The notes beneath the pieces were generated by a model, which saw nothing but the letters and a program-made list of their open reading frames with translations, was not told the DNA's origin and did not search any database. From positions 17,589,582 through 17,653,581 of the forward strand of contig NC_079206.1 in NCBI RefSeq assembly GCF_026745355.1: a stretch of 64,000 nucleotides of DNA, given 5' to 3'. Within the stretch, counting starts at the first letter, position 1, and every line of letters starts with the position of its first letter. The DNA comes from Beta vulgaris subsp. vulgaris (lineage: Eukaryota > Streptophyta > Magnoliopsida > Caryophyllales > Amaranthaceae). This document shows positions 12,853 to 24,473 of this stretch, in pieces. Made by a program: the position numbers and the translations under genes.

Positions 12853-13731
12853 TTTTGAGAAGAGGTACTAAGGTCGTGCGGGACCATCTAAACCAGCGCT
12901 TTGCGGGAGGCAACCCGTCTTTTCTTTTCTTCTTTGTTAGTTTTGATTTTTGTTTTCTTTTGATTTTTTTTTTTTTTAGTTTACTTTCTTAGTGTGGTGA
13001 GGGAGAGTGTACTGATATTTGGACGAGTCTAGTGTGTGCAGGAGGCAATTTACGGACTTGGGAAAATTTTGACGGAAAAACGCGAAAAATTGAAATCGCC
13101 CGGTCGACCGGGCGAGCTCGCCCGACCGGGCGCGCAACCACTTTTTCAGCAGAATGAGAAAAACGAGAGAAAAAAGTGACGTAGTTTTCGCCCGGTCGAC
13201 CGGGCGAATCCGCCCGACCGGGCGCGCAAGCGTGTTTTGGGGTATTATTCGCCCGGTCAACCGGGCGGAACAAATATGAAAAATCTGGAAACCGCCCGAC
13301 CGGGCGGATTTCGCCCGGTCGACCGGCCCGGTCGACCGGGCGGAATTTCCTTCGCTGCGATTGCCCACCTTCGAGAAGAACGCGAAATCCGAAAAAAAAA
13401 AGATTTCGCCCGGTCGACCGGGCGGGTCGGCCCGACCGGGCGAAATCCCCGGACAGCTTTTCTTAAACCTCGAATTCACCTTCCTTTTCATTCTTTCCTT
13501 TTCCTTCTCTCACAAATTCATCTTCTCCAAACCCTTGTTTTCTCTCTCCTCACTACCTCCATCTCCATACCTTCTCCTACCTCTCTTCTCTCACCAATCT
13601 CATCCCCTCCTTCAAATTTTCTTCATCTTTCATCTTTTTCTTGATCTTTCTCACCAAAACAAAAAAAAAATTCAGAAAATCTCCATCTTTTCTCTCTCTC
13701 ACTTACATTCACTTTCACATCAAATTCAAGC
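12853..13731 (+). other. Athila 3' non-coding segment with GC palindromes
   Basis: Just after the integrase stop is the Athila-type spacer (CAGCGCTTTGCGGGAGGCAA at about 12893-12912). A T-rich stretch follows at 12915-12980. Positions 13097-13445 carry the GC-rich palindrome cluster described separately. Positions 13470-13700 are C/T-rich and resemble a leader preceding the extra ORF. Long open frames here come from the repeats and the CT-rich composition and are not considered genes. Confidence 0.65.
13097..13445. repeat. Cluster of GC-rich palindromes, internal Athila copy
   Basis: The 18-bp palindrome CGCCCGGTCGACCGGGCG occurs at 13097, 13189 and 13407, with the variant CGCCCGGTCAACCGGGCG at 13250 and a compressed double copy at 13312-13342. 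Shorter palindromes CGCCCGACCGGGCG lie between them (13119, 13211, 13293 and 13432). Each full copy has a SalI-type GTCGAC centre. The cluster is strongly GC-rich against AT-rich surroundings. Confidence 0.95.
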
Positions 13732-15046
13732 ATGTCAAGGCCAAGCAAGAGGCGGCAAAATTCACGAGGGAATCAAGCACTCACATCCCACCGGATTCCA
13801 ACTTCCCCGAGGTAATCTTCAAATCTCTAGAACAAAAGAAAAATTTCAGAAATTGAAACATAGAAATATTGTTCCTACTAGATTTTTGATTCACAATCTC
13901 TACATACATTGGGAATATTTAATGATACAAAGACTTTGTTTGAGAAATTGGGTTTGGTACTATGTTTGGCATGTTTTTTGGACCTATAGGCACCTAACCC
14001 TCGAATTTTTGAGTTCCCTAGAAGTAGGGAATAGAAATCAGGTGCTTCATTTTCGCCTCATGAATGAGGATAGGGAATTAACATTGAGCCAACTAGCTGC
14101 TATCTTTGGCCTACCCCTAACTGGGGAACATCGTCACCCCCCAGAACTTCGCATAAACACACTTTGGACGGCCTTTACGGGTGAAGATGAGGTCAACACC
14201 CAATATGTCTGCCGATCATTTGCACTTTCCCAGTCTTCGCTACTTGCAGCGATTTCTGGGATGTACACTTTTTGGGCGAGCTGAGCCCCACTCCTGTCAA
14301 AAACAGGAGATTTTTCTGATGGGGAGCTATTTGTTTCCCGAGCTTGATTATGCTTTGTGCCTGCCATATTTGTTTGTCTCCCAGCTCAAACAGACCGCCA
14401 CTAGCTATCCTGCCCAATTTGAGGATGGTAGTGTCAGGGGACAACCTATTGTTGTAGGTGGACTTATAACTGCTATTGCTGTTCACTTTGGTTTTGTGCC
14501 TGATGTTAACAATGCAGTAGTTGGCCCTGCGGAGATTGGCATCGATTACATGATCAATGCCAAGTGGATCACTGCCCAGTCGGCCAACAAATTTAGGTGG
14601 TACATTGCCAAGAAGGAGTCCATCCTTCTTCCTGACCGCGCCCAGACCCGCCTTGAGCCTGGAGTAGGTTCCTACCTACTTCCTTTGCGGGGTCAGGAGC
14701 CCATTGCTCGACGACCCTTGAGGACCTACCATAGGCAGTCGGCGGGGAAGCCTCTTCCTCCGCTCCTGAAGACCCTATGATGGCCGCCCTTACTCGCATC
14801 GAGCAGGGACAACAGTCCCTTACCTCACAGATGGGCCGTCTTGAGTTGGGTCAGGCCACCATTCAGACCCACCTGACCTCCTTGGACACACGGTTGACCA
14901 CCGTGGAGTCCGACATGCACCATGCCCTCTACCCCATCTACCATGACTATTACCACCAGGGGCTTATCGCCCATGACCATACCCATCCGTCTTGGTATAC
15001 GCCACACGTACCTGACCCCACTGACCATATGGGGGAGGATGGCCTA
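13732..15046 (+). pseudogene. Athila-type extra ORF (ORF-1/env-like position)
   Basis: A likely start is the ATG at 13732 (MSRPSKRRQNSRG). Recognisable pieces continue in shifted frames. One at about 13990-14270 contains HFRLMNEDRELTLSQLAAIF. One at 14230-14775 contains LFLMGSYLF-like text and a hydrophobic run (IVVGGLITAIAVHFGF). The last, at 14777-15045, starts MMAALTRIEQGQQSL and looks like a coiled coil. Athila elements carry such an additional ORF between integrase and the 3' LTR, sometimes called env-like; its function is not established. Frameshifts near 13860, 14275 and 14770 break it. Confidence 0.7.
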
Positions 15047-15547
15047 GATCATAATTTTTCTGCCCCTAGAACACCACAACAAAATGGTGTTGTAGAAAGG
15101 AAAAATAGAACTTTGGAGGAAATGTCTAGAACCAGGTTAATTGCTAGTGAACTTCCAAGGAACTTTTGGGCTGAAGCTGTTAATACTGCTTGTCACATAA
15201 TTAATCGTGCCATGATGAGACCTATCATTAATAAAAATCCTTATGAACTTTACTTTGGAAAGAAACCAAACATCACCTATTTTAGAACATTTGGATGCAA
15301 ATGTTATGTGCATAATAATGGAAAATATAATCTTGGAAAATTTGATGCAAGGAGTGATGAAGCAACATTTCTAGGATATTCCTCACATAGTAAAGCTTAT
15401 AGAGTATATAACAAAAGAACTATGTGTGTTGAAGAAAGCATTCATGTAATCTTTGATGAATCTGACAAACACAATCCAAGCATACAGGTTGATGACTATG
15501 AGATAGGGTTAGTGATGTGTTCATTATTCATAGATTATTTACTCTAA
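14777..15547 (+). pseudogene. Chimeric ORF: Athila coiled coil fused to copia integrase
   Basis: A continuous 256-codon frame begins with the Athila extra-ORF tail (14777 to about 15045). It continues without a stop into copia integrase (15047-15512: NFSAPRTPQQNGVVERKNRT, then NFWAEAVNTACHIINRA). The copia part holds the catalytic glutamate region of the integrase core and the C-terminal stretch, including GCKCYVHNN. It ends in the solo LTR inserted at 15513, which supplies the stop. The fusion arose by rearrangement; nothing suggests it is expressed as a functional protein. Confidence 0.75.
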
Positions 15548-16903
15548 TCCCCTTAGTTTTGATAGTCGATTTGGGCTCTTTTGAGCTCTTTTCTTGTGGA
15601 TTTGATGTGTTTGGAGCTCTTGTCGTATTTTGCAGGTTTTTGATGCAGATTAGGCACTTTGTGCATTTATCTGAGTCGCGACACGGAAGTCTAGCACTCA
15701 CACATGGTCCAAGGAACATCCGGAAAACCACGCAAGCATTTCGGTTGGATTCCACGAAGAAAAAGCTAAGGAACAGATTCCGCCCGGTCGACCGGGCGGT
15801 GTGGCCCGACCGGGCGAGTCTTCGGACTTAGCTGCTGATTGAAATGGAAGCTTGAACCGCTTACGCGCCCGACCGGGCGGATTCGCCCGGTCGACCGGGC
15901 GAACTTTAATACTTGGGATTTTTCATCTTTATATCGCCCGGTCAACCGGGCGATCAGACGAAGAAAAACGCTTACGCGCCCGACCGGGCGGAATTTTTCC
16001 TTCGTCGTAAGTTTGCGATCACCGTCGCCCGACCGGGCGGACTCTCAGGACGCGAATTTTCGGGTTTTTTAGCCGGTTTTGTAATTAGTATAAATAGGGT
16101 TTTAGTATTTTCGTTAAACCTATCTTATTTTCTACGTTTTTTAGGGCCAAACACTTAGTTTATTCTCTCTACTTTTGTTGAACTTTTACATTGGAAGATT
16201 ATATAGATCGTCGATTTCCTTTTCCATCGTTCTTCAATCATTTGGTATTCTTCTCTACTTAGTTTAATTTCATGAATTCTTTTACTTTGATTATGTTTAT
16301 CGTTTTCAATATCATCATGAGTGAGTAGTCTATTTCTAGGGTTTAGAGAGGGAAGCCATGTTTATACCTTTTTTATTGTGATTTGATGTTCTTCAATAAT
16401 TGGATTGAATTAGAATAATTCCTATTGATTTGTTATACTTGCTTAATTCATGTAATTGCGCAATATCATGAGTTATGTTTAGCTAATAAGAATTAGAATC
16501 GAAAGATCATATTCATTAGAGGCTTATTACAATAGGTAGATTTGATTATGTTGAGCGACCGTACTGGCATATGTTAATCTAGGAGTTGTTAATGCCTGAC
16601 CAAGGATTAACGAATTACTTCATTATTTGAATCTCAATCCAAGTGTTGTTGAATTATATTATATTGATTAAACTGGTATAAGCATGGTGGACCGATCGAT
16701 TGCCCTAGGCTTTTAATTATTTGATAAATTTCCATTTTTCTGCGTTCTAGTTTAGTTATTAATTACTCAATTATTTCCTCTCTGGAAGTAGTTAGATAAT
16801 TGAACATAAATCTGTAGAACTCCTCTCCCTGTGGATCGACCCGTATTTGCCAGTTTCTGCTAAACAGACACCGTGCACTTGCGGTATATTTTAAAACCCA
16901 TCA
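15513..16903 (+). mobile_element. Solo Athila-type LTR in copia integrase
   Basis: The 1391-bp segment begins TGATG and ends CATCA. It is flanked by the perfect 5-bp duplication GTTAG (15508-15512 and 16904-16908). Copia sequence resumes on both sides. It contains a TATA box (TATAAATA at 16089) and, near the end, the GAGCGACCGTA and CTCCCTGTGGATCGACCC words typical of Athila LTRs. The GC palindromes at 15781-16040 match the cluster in the Athila interior at 13097-13445, so both belong to one family or closely related families. No internal region remains, so it is a product of LTR-LTR recombination. Confidence 0.9.
15781..16040. repeat. GC-rich palindrome cluster in Athila solo LTR
   Basis: CGCCCGGTCGACCGGGCG occurs at 15781 and 15884, with the variant CGCCCGGTCAACCGGGCG at 15935. 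Shorter CGCCCGACCGGGCG copies lie at about 15867, 15976 and 16026. They lie upstream of the LTR TATA box at 16089, i.e. in the U3 region. Confidence 0.95.
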
Positions 16904-16908
16904 GTTAG

Positions 16909-18791
16909 CACAACCTAGTACAAGGAACACAGAAGAAAAAGAAGTAAAAGAGGAAAGGAACGAGGAATTTGAAAATAATGATATCAATGATGTTCCTGTT
17001 CCTCAAGGAGGAGAAGATGCTCCTGTTCCTCTAAATGAAGGAACTGAGTCCACCGAGGCTAACAGAGGAACAACTGAGCAGAGTTCCTCATCTACTCAAG
17101 GAACTCATGAGGAACAACATGTTCCTATAAGAGAGTTTCAACCAAAACCTTGGAGATTACAAAAGTCACATCCTGTGGAACTCATAATCAGCGACATATC
17201 CAAAGGTACGCAAACTAGATCTCAGTTAAGGAACTTTTGTGCATTTCATGCGTTCCTATCAATGATGGAACCAAGAAATCATGAAGAAGCCTTAACTGAC
17301 TCTGATTGGATTATCTGCAATGCAAGCTGAATTAAATGAGTTTGAAAGAAACAAGGTATGGCATCTAGTTCCTTCATCTAAACAACAAAAAGTAATTGGC
17401 TTAAAATGGGTGTTTAGAAACAAACTAGATGAATATGGAACCATTGTAAGAAACAAAGCTAGACTTGTAGTAAAAGGTTATAACCAACAAGAAGGAATTG
17501 ATTATGAAGAAACCTTTGCTCCTGTAGCTAGATTAGAAGCCATTAGAATTTAATTGCATTTGCTGCTTACATGGGATTCAAATTATATCAAATGGATGTT
17601 AAGTGTGCATTTTTAAATGGCTATCTAAACGAAGATGTATATGTTGAACAACCCCCTGGTTTGAAAATAATAATCTCCCAAATCATGTCTACAAGCTTGA
17701 TAAAGCTCTTTATGGGTTAAAACAAGCACCTAGATCATGGTATGAGAGATTATCAAAGTTCCTTTTAGAAAACAACTTTAAAAGAGGAAAGGTTGATAAA
17801 ACCTTGTTCCTAAAATCTAAAGGAACTGATATTTTGCTTGTTCAAATATATGTTGATGACATCATATTCGGAGCTACTAATGAAACATTGTGCAAAGAAT
17901 TCTCAATCTCATGAGCAATGAATTTGAAATGAGTATGATGGGTGAGTTAAATTTCTTTCTTGGACTACAAATCAAACAAACTGAAAAAGGTATAATTGTT
18001 CACCAACAAAAATACATAAAGGAACTATTAAAGAAATATGGCCTCGAAAATTCAAAGATAAATCACACTCCTATGGGAACTTCAACTAGATTAGATGAAG
18101 ACTCCATAGGAACAAGTGTTGATCAAACAAAATATAGAGGAATGATTGGTTCACTTTTGTATCTAACTGCTAGTCGTCCAGACATAGCTTTCAGTGTTGG
18201 TTTGTGTGCTAGATTTCAAGCAAATCCAAAGGAGTCTCACCTCACTGCTGTGAAGAGAATTCTTAGATATCTTAAAGGAACAGATGATCTTGGACTCTAC
18301 TATCCAAGAAGTGATACATTCGAACTAAAAGGATATGCAGATGCAGATTATGCTGGAGATCTTGTAAATAGGAAAAGCACCTCAGGTATGGCACAATTCC
18401 TTGGTCATAGTTTAGTTTCTTGGAGTACCAAGAAACAAAACACAGTTGCTTTATCCACTGCTGAAGCAGAATATGTAGCTGCTGCTGCATGTTGCTCTCA
18501 AATGCTTTGGATAAAACAACAACTTAGTGACTATGGAATAAACTTTGAATGTGTTCCTATTTATTGTGACAATACAAGTGCTATAGTATATCTAAAGATC
18601 CAGTGCATCATTCTAGAGTAAAGCATATACATATTAGACATCACTTTTTAAGAGAAAATGTTGAAAAAGGTTTGATTAAACTTGAGTTTTGTCAAACTGA
18701 TTATCAGATTGCTGATATCCTAACTAAGCCTTTGCAAAGAGATAGATATGAAAAATTAAGGCTTGAGTTAGGCTTAATAAAAATTAAGTGA
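16909..18791 (+). pseudogene. Copia reverse transcriptase and RNase H
   Basis: After a hydrophilic linker (16909-17310), RT begins at 17320 ([20 protein letters not shown]). It continues in other frames through QMDVKCAFLNGYL (about 17588) and YGLKQAPRSWYERL. The catalytic YVDD box is at 17849-17860. The long frame 17890-18620 holds the thumb and RNase H (GYADADYAGD, SWSTKKQNTVALSTAEAEYV). A final frame carries the C-terminus ([20 protein letters not shown]) to 18791. Frameshifts near 17310, 17551, 17660, 17895 and 18600 inactivate it. Confidence 0.9.
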
Positions 18792-21720
18792 TTGTTCCTA
18801 TGTCATTCCCCCATGTTTGAATCAATTTGAGTGACTTTGTGTGCTAAAAATAATTGTGTTTAATTGCCTAAGACCATTGCAAATTGGAATGTTGCAAAAC
18901 ATAAACATGAAGTCAAAGAAATTAAACAACTCACAAATGTCACATAATACTCCCCTTACTGTTCCTAAGGTCAAGAAACATGCATAGTATGAAGGATATT
19001 GATATGTAGCATTAGTTGTTCCTATAGCACAAGTTCCTTAGCATTTATTTTCTTTCAAAAATTAAAATTCATAAAAATCCGAAAAATCCGAATAAAATCC
19101 CAAAAATAAGGGGAACCAGTTTAATTAAATCTTGGTTCTTTTATCTTTTCGTTTTCTGCCTTTTTTTTTATTTTTATTTGTTTTTCCCCGCGTGTCATAA
19201 TTACTATTACATGCAAAACTTCCTTCTTCAATTCATCTAAGAAACCGTGTTCCTCTCAAAGCTTCATCTTCACCAAATCCGAAACCTCATCACACCCTTT
19301 GATACTCCATAAAAACCTCCAAACCTTCACAAATCATGGCAAAAACTTCAAGAAACTCACCTTTTCCAACACAAAAACACCGACACTTCAAAAATGGAAA
19401 TTTCTTCATCTCCAACTAAAACCCTTGAAACCGACATAATTCAAGAAAACCCCATAGAGGAACACAATTAGAATCTCCTAGAAGGAGCATGCAAGAAGAA
19501 AATTGATTGGGGAAGACGATGAAGAAGAAACCCCGGAACAATCTCAGGGGGAAGAAGAAGAAATGCACCTGTTCCTTCCAAAGGAACTGTTTCTTCGTCT
19601 TCCAAGAAAAGGGTCGAACGAAGTGAATCTAGGTATGTCTTGGGCTTTTTGCGTCGATTTAGAATGGGCAATAAAATGAATTTCTAGAATTAACCTCCAT
19701 TCTAAAGGAACAAGGCATGGAATTCTTGTTTGAATTCGCCTTTAATAATGCTCTTGTTCCTCTAGCTATGGATGAGTTTGTGCAAATTTGTTAATACTAA
19801 TGGAACTTGCACAACTGAGGTTAGAAGGAAAGAATAAGGTTTAATCAAGCAACTTTAAGCAAAGTATGGGAAGTTCCTTGCAAAGGAACTGATTTGTATT
19901 TTAAAAGGAAAGGAACTGTTTCCTTTCCGAATTTTCCTCAAGACAAAATCTTAGAATATTTTGGAGGAACAGCTGGCCAAAACAAATTAACCAATAACCT
20001 ACTCTCTCCCCTTCACAAAGTACTTGTTTAACTTGGTTTGGAGAGCACTCATTCCTCGAACTGAAAAGAGGAATGAAGTGGGTCTCTTGGATATGTGTTA
20101 CATGTTTTGCTTGGACCACCACATACAAATAATTTCCCTTCCCTCTTCATTCAACACTTAACCACTGTATTGAGAATATTGTGTTATTGGTACGGGCCTT
20201 GATAACTTCTTACTTCATCATTTGAAGTAAGACTTACTGGTTGGACCACCATAGGGTCAAACAAGGGAACATCTTGAATGAGAAGACCCTAAATGGACTT
20301 GGTTGTCTGTCCAAGAAGGTGTTCTCATTCAAGGAAGAATGGCTTCCAGTTCCTCAGGAAAAAGAAAACTGCAAACTGGACTTAGAAGAAGATAATGATG
20401 TAATCTTGGATAACCCTGTTCCTAAGCCGGAGGAACCAGAAACCTAAGAGGCGCAAACACATTGCCACTAAGCCTAAACCCTCTTGTTCCTGAGAGTGAG
20501 AAAGAGCACTCGTCGAAAAATTGCTCCTGTTCCTGTTCCTTCCAACGAGGACTCTCCTTTAGTCCTTTCGGATAATGAGGAACAGGACCCTCACTCTCAA
20601 GGAACCTACTCCCACCATCTCCCAAACTCTCTGTTCCTTCACAAAATACCCTCCATTTCACCTTCTCCTTCTCTGTTCCTTCCAGTTTTGAGCAGTTGAA
20701 GGATGAAATAAAAGGCCAAATCCTTTTGCTTCCACCTCCACAACTCTTCCACCCACACCACCATTTCTTCCTCCCATTTATCACCCTTCACCTTCTGTTT
20801 CCATTCCTGGAACAGATGAGCCTTCCACTCAACCTCCAGTTCCTTCACAACATCCCCATCTGCCTCTAGTTCCAAGGGTAAGGAACAGGAAATCCGGATG
20901 ATACTAACTGGGTTAATGAAGTCTGCCTTCCTGCACAACATATGATAAAATTTTACAATCATCTTCATTGGACTTTGGATGCCAAAACTGATACTATGAT
21001 AAGTCTTATGAAGAATTGAGTGATACGTGGTTGCGCAGCAAAGAAGATGGACCTATGGCTCGTACTTGGAGGAGCTGAAGGAACAGGTTGAACTAATCAT
21101 GGGGTGGTGATGAAAAATTGGAGGATGTGGTTGAAGAAGAAGTTGAGGAACACCATTCCCCTTCCCGTTCTTAGTTTCTTTCATTGTTGTTTTGTTGTTC
21201 CTGTTTCTTTCATCAAGGAACACAACTTTTGGTTCTTTTTTTTTTCTTTTCTTTCTTTGTTTTGTTATGGAACAAGTGCTATATAATCAATGACTTTTGC
21301 TATATTGTCTATGTTTCTAAATGCTTTCCATAATTTCTTCCTTAGAATGGCTAGTATTATGTGATTGATGTTTGAGCAAGTTTACTCTTTGATTTTCTAA
21401 CTTAACCACTAATGGTGCTTGCATATTGGTCTTAAGGTGTTAACTCAATTCATCAATTCATGCAGAGTCTATTCTTTTTGAGGATGACAAAGGGGGAAAA
21501 GGATTTAAGGAACAAACTGTACATAAACTTGAAAAAATGCAAAATTAAAAAATTAAAAATTAGGTAACTGCAAAATCAAAAATAGGTTAAGGTAAATGAA
21601 AAATCAAACTTCAGTTACTCACATAATTGTGTTTTATTTTTCATTTTCTTCTTTATGTTTTTATTTTCATTCACTTGTATTATTTGTTATTTTCCTTAGT
21701 TTGTACCTTTGTTGTCATCA
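18792..21720 (+). other. Copia 3' region with decayed extra ORF
   Basis: About 2.9 kb separate RNase H from the polypurine tract, as in Sirevirus-type copia elements that carry an additional ORF of unresolved, env-like status. A start-like ATG near 19336 (MAKTSRNSPFPTQKH) and later fragments such as HHRVKQGNILNEKTLNGLG (20244 on) and an acidic Pro/Glu-rich tail to about 20447 suggest a former coding region now broken into short frames. The segment is very rich in AGGAAC and GTTCCT words. No transmembrane or signal motif could be supported. Confidence 0.5.
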
Positions 21721-21723
21721 TCA

Positions 21724-21736
21724 AAAAGGGGGAAAT
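21724..21736 (+). promoter_or_regulatory. Polypurine tract of copia element
   Basis: AAAAAGGGGGAAAT lies directly before the TGTTG start of the 3' LTR. It is the expected plus-strand primer site. Confidence 0.85.
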
Positions 21737-23095
21737 TGTTGAACCCTAGTTTTGATAATGACAAAGAAACAAAGGAACAAACTAAGTAGTGAACTAATGA
21801 ATTATTTGAGTGTAGTGTTTAAGGTATCAATGCAAGGAACTGGGAGAATACGAAGTCAATGAAGAAGTCAAGAGAGGATTTCAAAGGCTAAGTAAAGAAG
21901 TTTCTATGTTGATACTGGAGCAAGCATTGGATCAAGAATAATAGAAGCTAGGCGTTTTATTTTCTAGTTCCAATGTAAAGGAACAAAGAAAGAATGGTAA
22001 GGAACTGTGGCAGAATATTTGAGAATGAGCGTTTGTTCCTTTGTAAGGAACAAACTAAGTGGCACTTAGCAAATATGTTAAAGGAACTGAACTAATATAA
22101 GGAACTAGACTTAGGCGTGTAATTAGTGTAACGGTTAAAATGATAATGGAGTAAGTCATGCCTAGATTATAGGAAATTATTATTTCTAATTTCAAATGAT
22201 AAAATCAGTTTTAAAAAGAAAATCTGTTTTGGAAAAGATTTTATTTTTCGGAAAATAAGAAAATAAATATCCGGTTGTTAGAAAGATTTTATTTCAAAGA
22301 TATTATTTTCTTAAAGATTAGAAATTCAGATTTAAAGATAAAAAGAAGTTATAAAAACTGATTTTCGGATAATGCTCAAGGAACTCCTATTACTTAGGAG
22401 TAATGGCTGCATTTTATCCACGTTCATTTATAGTTCATGGGATCATGGGACATGATGTAAAACGTGTTCCTTAGGGGAAGGAACATCATGGGTAAATGGA
22501 CTAAAACGTGTACTCTAACATTAATCCCACGTTCTTCATGATTAACACTATAAATATAGAAGTCTAGATAAGTTTCAAAGTGTGTCTGACTAAGTAATTA
22601 AGTGAGTTTAACTTATTAAGTGTCAGTGCCTTCATTCTCTCATAATAGCCTTTTTCTTTGCCTTCTTACTCTAATTCCACTATAGCTTATATTGATATGT
22701 TTGGTTTTTGGGGTAAGGGAACTTTGAGTGAAGTTCTGTAAGAGAAAGGCTTTGAGTGAAGCTTGTATGTGTGAGAAAACTTCGAGTGAAGTTAAGAGGA
22801 ACTGCTGTTAAGGGAACAGTGGCTCAGGAACTTGAGTTTAGAACTCAGGTGTGGCTCGAGTTAGAATTAGGTTGTAACAGAGTTGTTTGGCCTAATTAGT
22901 GAAAGTGTTGAGTTTAAAATCCCTAGTGGTCGAGGTTGTTTCTTCTTGTTGGCCCAAGAAGTTTTTCCTCGTAAAAATCCCTTGTGTTCCTTTAGCTTGT
23001 TTATTCGTTTAAGTTTTAATTTCCGCAAAAAGTTACGTTTATTTCTACACCTACAATTCACCCCCCCCTCTTGTAGTGTTCTTAGGGAAATAACA
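21737..23095 (+). repeat. 3' LTR of the Sirevirus-like copia element
   Basis: It starts TGTTGAACCC after the polypurine tract and ends near AATAACA at 23095, where minus-strand gag sequence of another element begins. A TATA box (TATAAATA) is at 22549. The C-run and CTCTTGTAGTG near 23061-23078 are typical of the end of such LTRs. The 5' LTR is not in the window, so the exact end and target-site duplication could not be confirmed. Confidence 0.75.
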
Positions 23096-23458
23096 ACGAG
23101 GACCATTACCAAGAGAATAACGATCCCGCAAATCATCCCACAATATTTTAGCATCATCAAGAATAATTATAGTAGAACGAATACTAGAATCAAGAGTATT
23201 AAAAATCCAGGCAACAATAGTAGAGTTAACAATACCCCACTGACGATAATCCGGAGATGTGGCAGCAGGTTTAGAAATTGTGCCATCCACGAAGCCGAGC
23301 TTGCTCTTGAAGCAAAGATTGTTGTGAATGGACCGAGACCACTCTTCATAATTGTCCACAGTAAGCAACACGGGACAAATAATTAACTGAGAACCCTCAC
23401 TAGGATGAAGATAATAATCTGTGAAGGGCTCATATTTGGATGAAGGAACGTCACCCAT
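23096..23458 (-). pseudogene. Copia gag N-terminus, cut by insertion
   Basis: The frame starts MGDVPSSKYEPFTDYYLHPS and contains a DNYEEWSRSIHNNLCFKSKL stretch and FVDGTISKP, followed by WIFNTLDSSIR and ILWDDLRDRYS. This matches the gag (UBN2/Retrotran_gag type) N-terminus of plant copia elements, which forms the capsid-like particle. The frame is open for about 120 codons and ends where the other copia LTR was inserted, after LGNGPR. The lost remainder would lie on the far side of that element. Confidence 0.8.
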
Positions 23459-23975
23459 CGCAGCAAACGAATAATTGGCAGCAAAACAAACAACCCAAAT
23501 AACTCTAGGGCACCAACATATGCACGAAAAGACCAAGGCCAAGACGACCCACACTCGGCGCGAAGGAAAGAAAAAGAACGCCAACCACAGCGGCGGCGAT
23601 CACCACCACAGCACCGGAAACAATCGGGAATACAAACTCGATCACGAGCACCAAAACACCGGCCAAAATAGCGTGGGTGAAGAAAAAAAAATCGAGGCAA
23701 AGAAATATGTGAAGCAGAATTCTCGATGTGCGGAAGAAACAAAACGAAAGAGAAGAACATGATCGAAAAAAAAATCTCTAATTTAGAGAGGTTGTGATAC
23801 CATGTTAAACTCAAGAGAATATTGGAGAAAACGGCTTAGCTTGTATTGATCATCACACCAACAATATATACGTACAATACAAGGAAACCTAAAACTCCTA
23901 AAAGATATACTCCTAAAAGATAGGATATATATTCCAAATATACAAGATATACCAAATATACAAACCCGACTCATA
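23096..23975 (-). mobile_element. Fragment of a second copia element (LTR, PBS, gag)
   Basis: Read on the minus strand: an LTR 3' part (about 23975 to 23803, ending TTAACA), a primer-binding site TGGTATCACAAC (23802-23791) resembling the initiator-Met tRNA type, a leader, then gag from the ATG at 23458 down to 23096. There the Sirevirus-like copia LTR interrupts it. The LTR start was not found, so its outer boundary is approximate. Confidence 0.7.
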
Positions 23976-24473
23976 ATAATAAAAGAATGAGAAATTAAAT
24001 AATGCTCCCGTCGTCTCCAAATAAACTTCTCAATTCTTTTCGGCACAAGTGGAGAATTTTAAGGGGCCCTTAGTTGCATAAGATTAGAATAAATTATTAG
24101 AGTTAATACATTATTTATGAATTCCTTAGTGAGGAGAGAAAATGTAAAAGTGGGTAAGATAAGTGGGAGGGGCCATCATTAATTTATGGAAAAGTGAGTG
24201 ATGTATTGAATAATGGAAATTAAATAATATTTTAAGGGGTGGACCCATACCATATAAGGAAATGCTAAATGCGATTTTGAACAACCATAATTGAAAAAAA
24301 TGGGAAATCTATCTGGAGAAGGTGAGAGTGAATCGCAAACTAATGAGAAAGTAAGCCAGGTAGAGACATTTTGGAATTTGAGCTATTCAATGAGAGCGGT
24401 CTCAAATATTTTTTTTCATGATCAACGATCTCTTAATGTTTTTATAAGCCAATACTCCTTCCATTTTTCTTCA

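Larger units (their letters stand above)
9098..15046 (+). mobile_element. Athila-lineage Ty3/gypsy retrotransposon, truncated at both sides
   Basis: In order it shows the end of gag, protease, RT, RNase H, integrase, a non-coding 3' segment and the Athila-type extra ORF. The 5' part is cut off by the CACTA insertion. The 3' end lacks a polypurine tract and LTR and passes straight into copia integrase at about 15046. The protease motif (DLGAS), the ADRSVKYP motif and the extra ORF downstream of integrase place it in the Athila clade rather than the chromoviruses. All coding parts have frameshifts, so it is an old, dead copy. Confidence 0.85.
15047..23095 (+). mobile_element. Sirevirus-like Ty1/copia retrotransposon, 5' part missing
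   Basis: The element starts abruptly inside integrase, continues with RT and RNase H, has a long extra 3' region of about 2.9 kb, then a polypurine tract and a 1359-bp 3' LTR. The order IN-RT-RH marks it as copia. The long segment between RNase H and the 3' LTR and the RNase H sequence (CCSQMLWIKQQLSDYGI) suggest the Sirevirus clade. The 5' LTR, gag and protease are absent from the window. A solo LTR is inserted in the coding part. Confidence 0.8.

Noticed and set aside
12976..13644. Open frames through the GC palindromes and CT-rich leader
   Set aside because: Palindromes give similar reading in both strands, and the peptides are Arg/Pro/Gly repeats with no domain.
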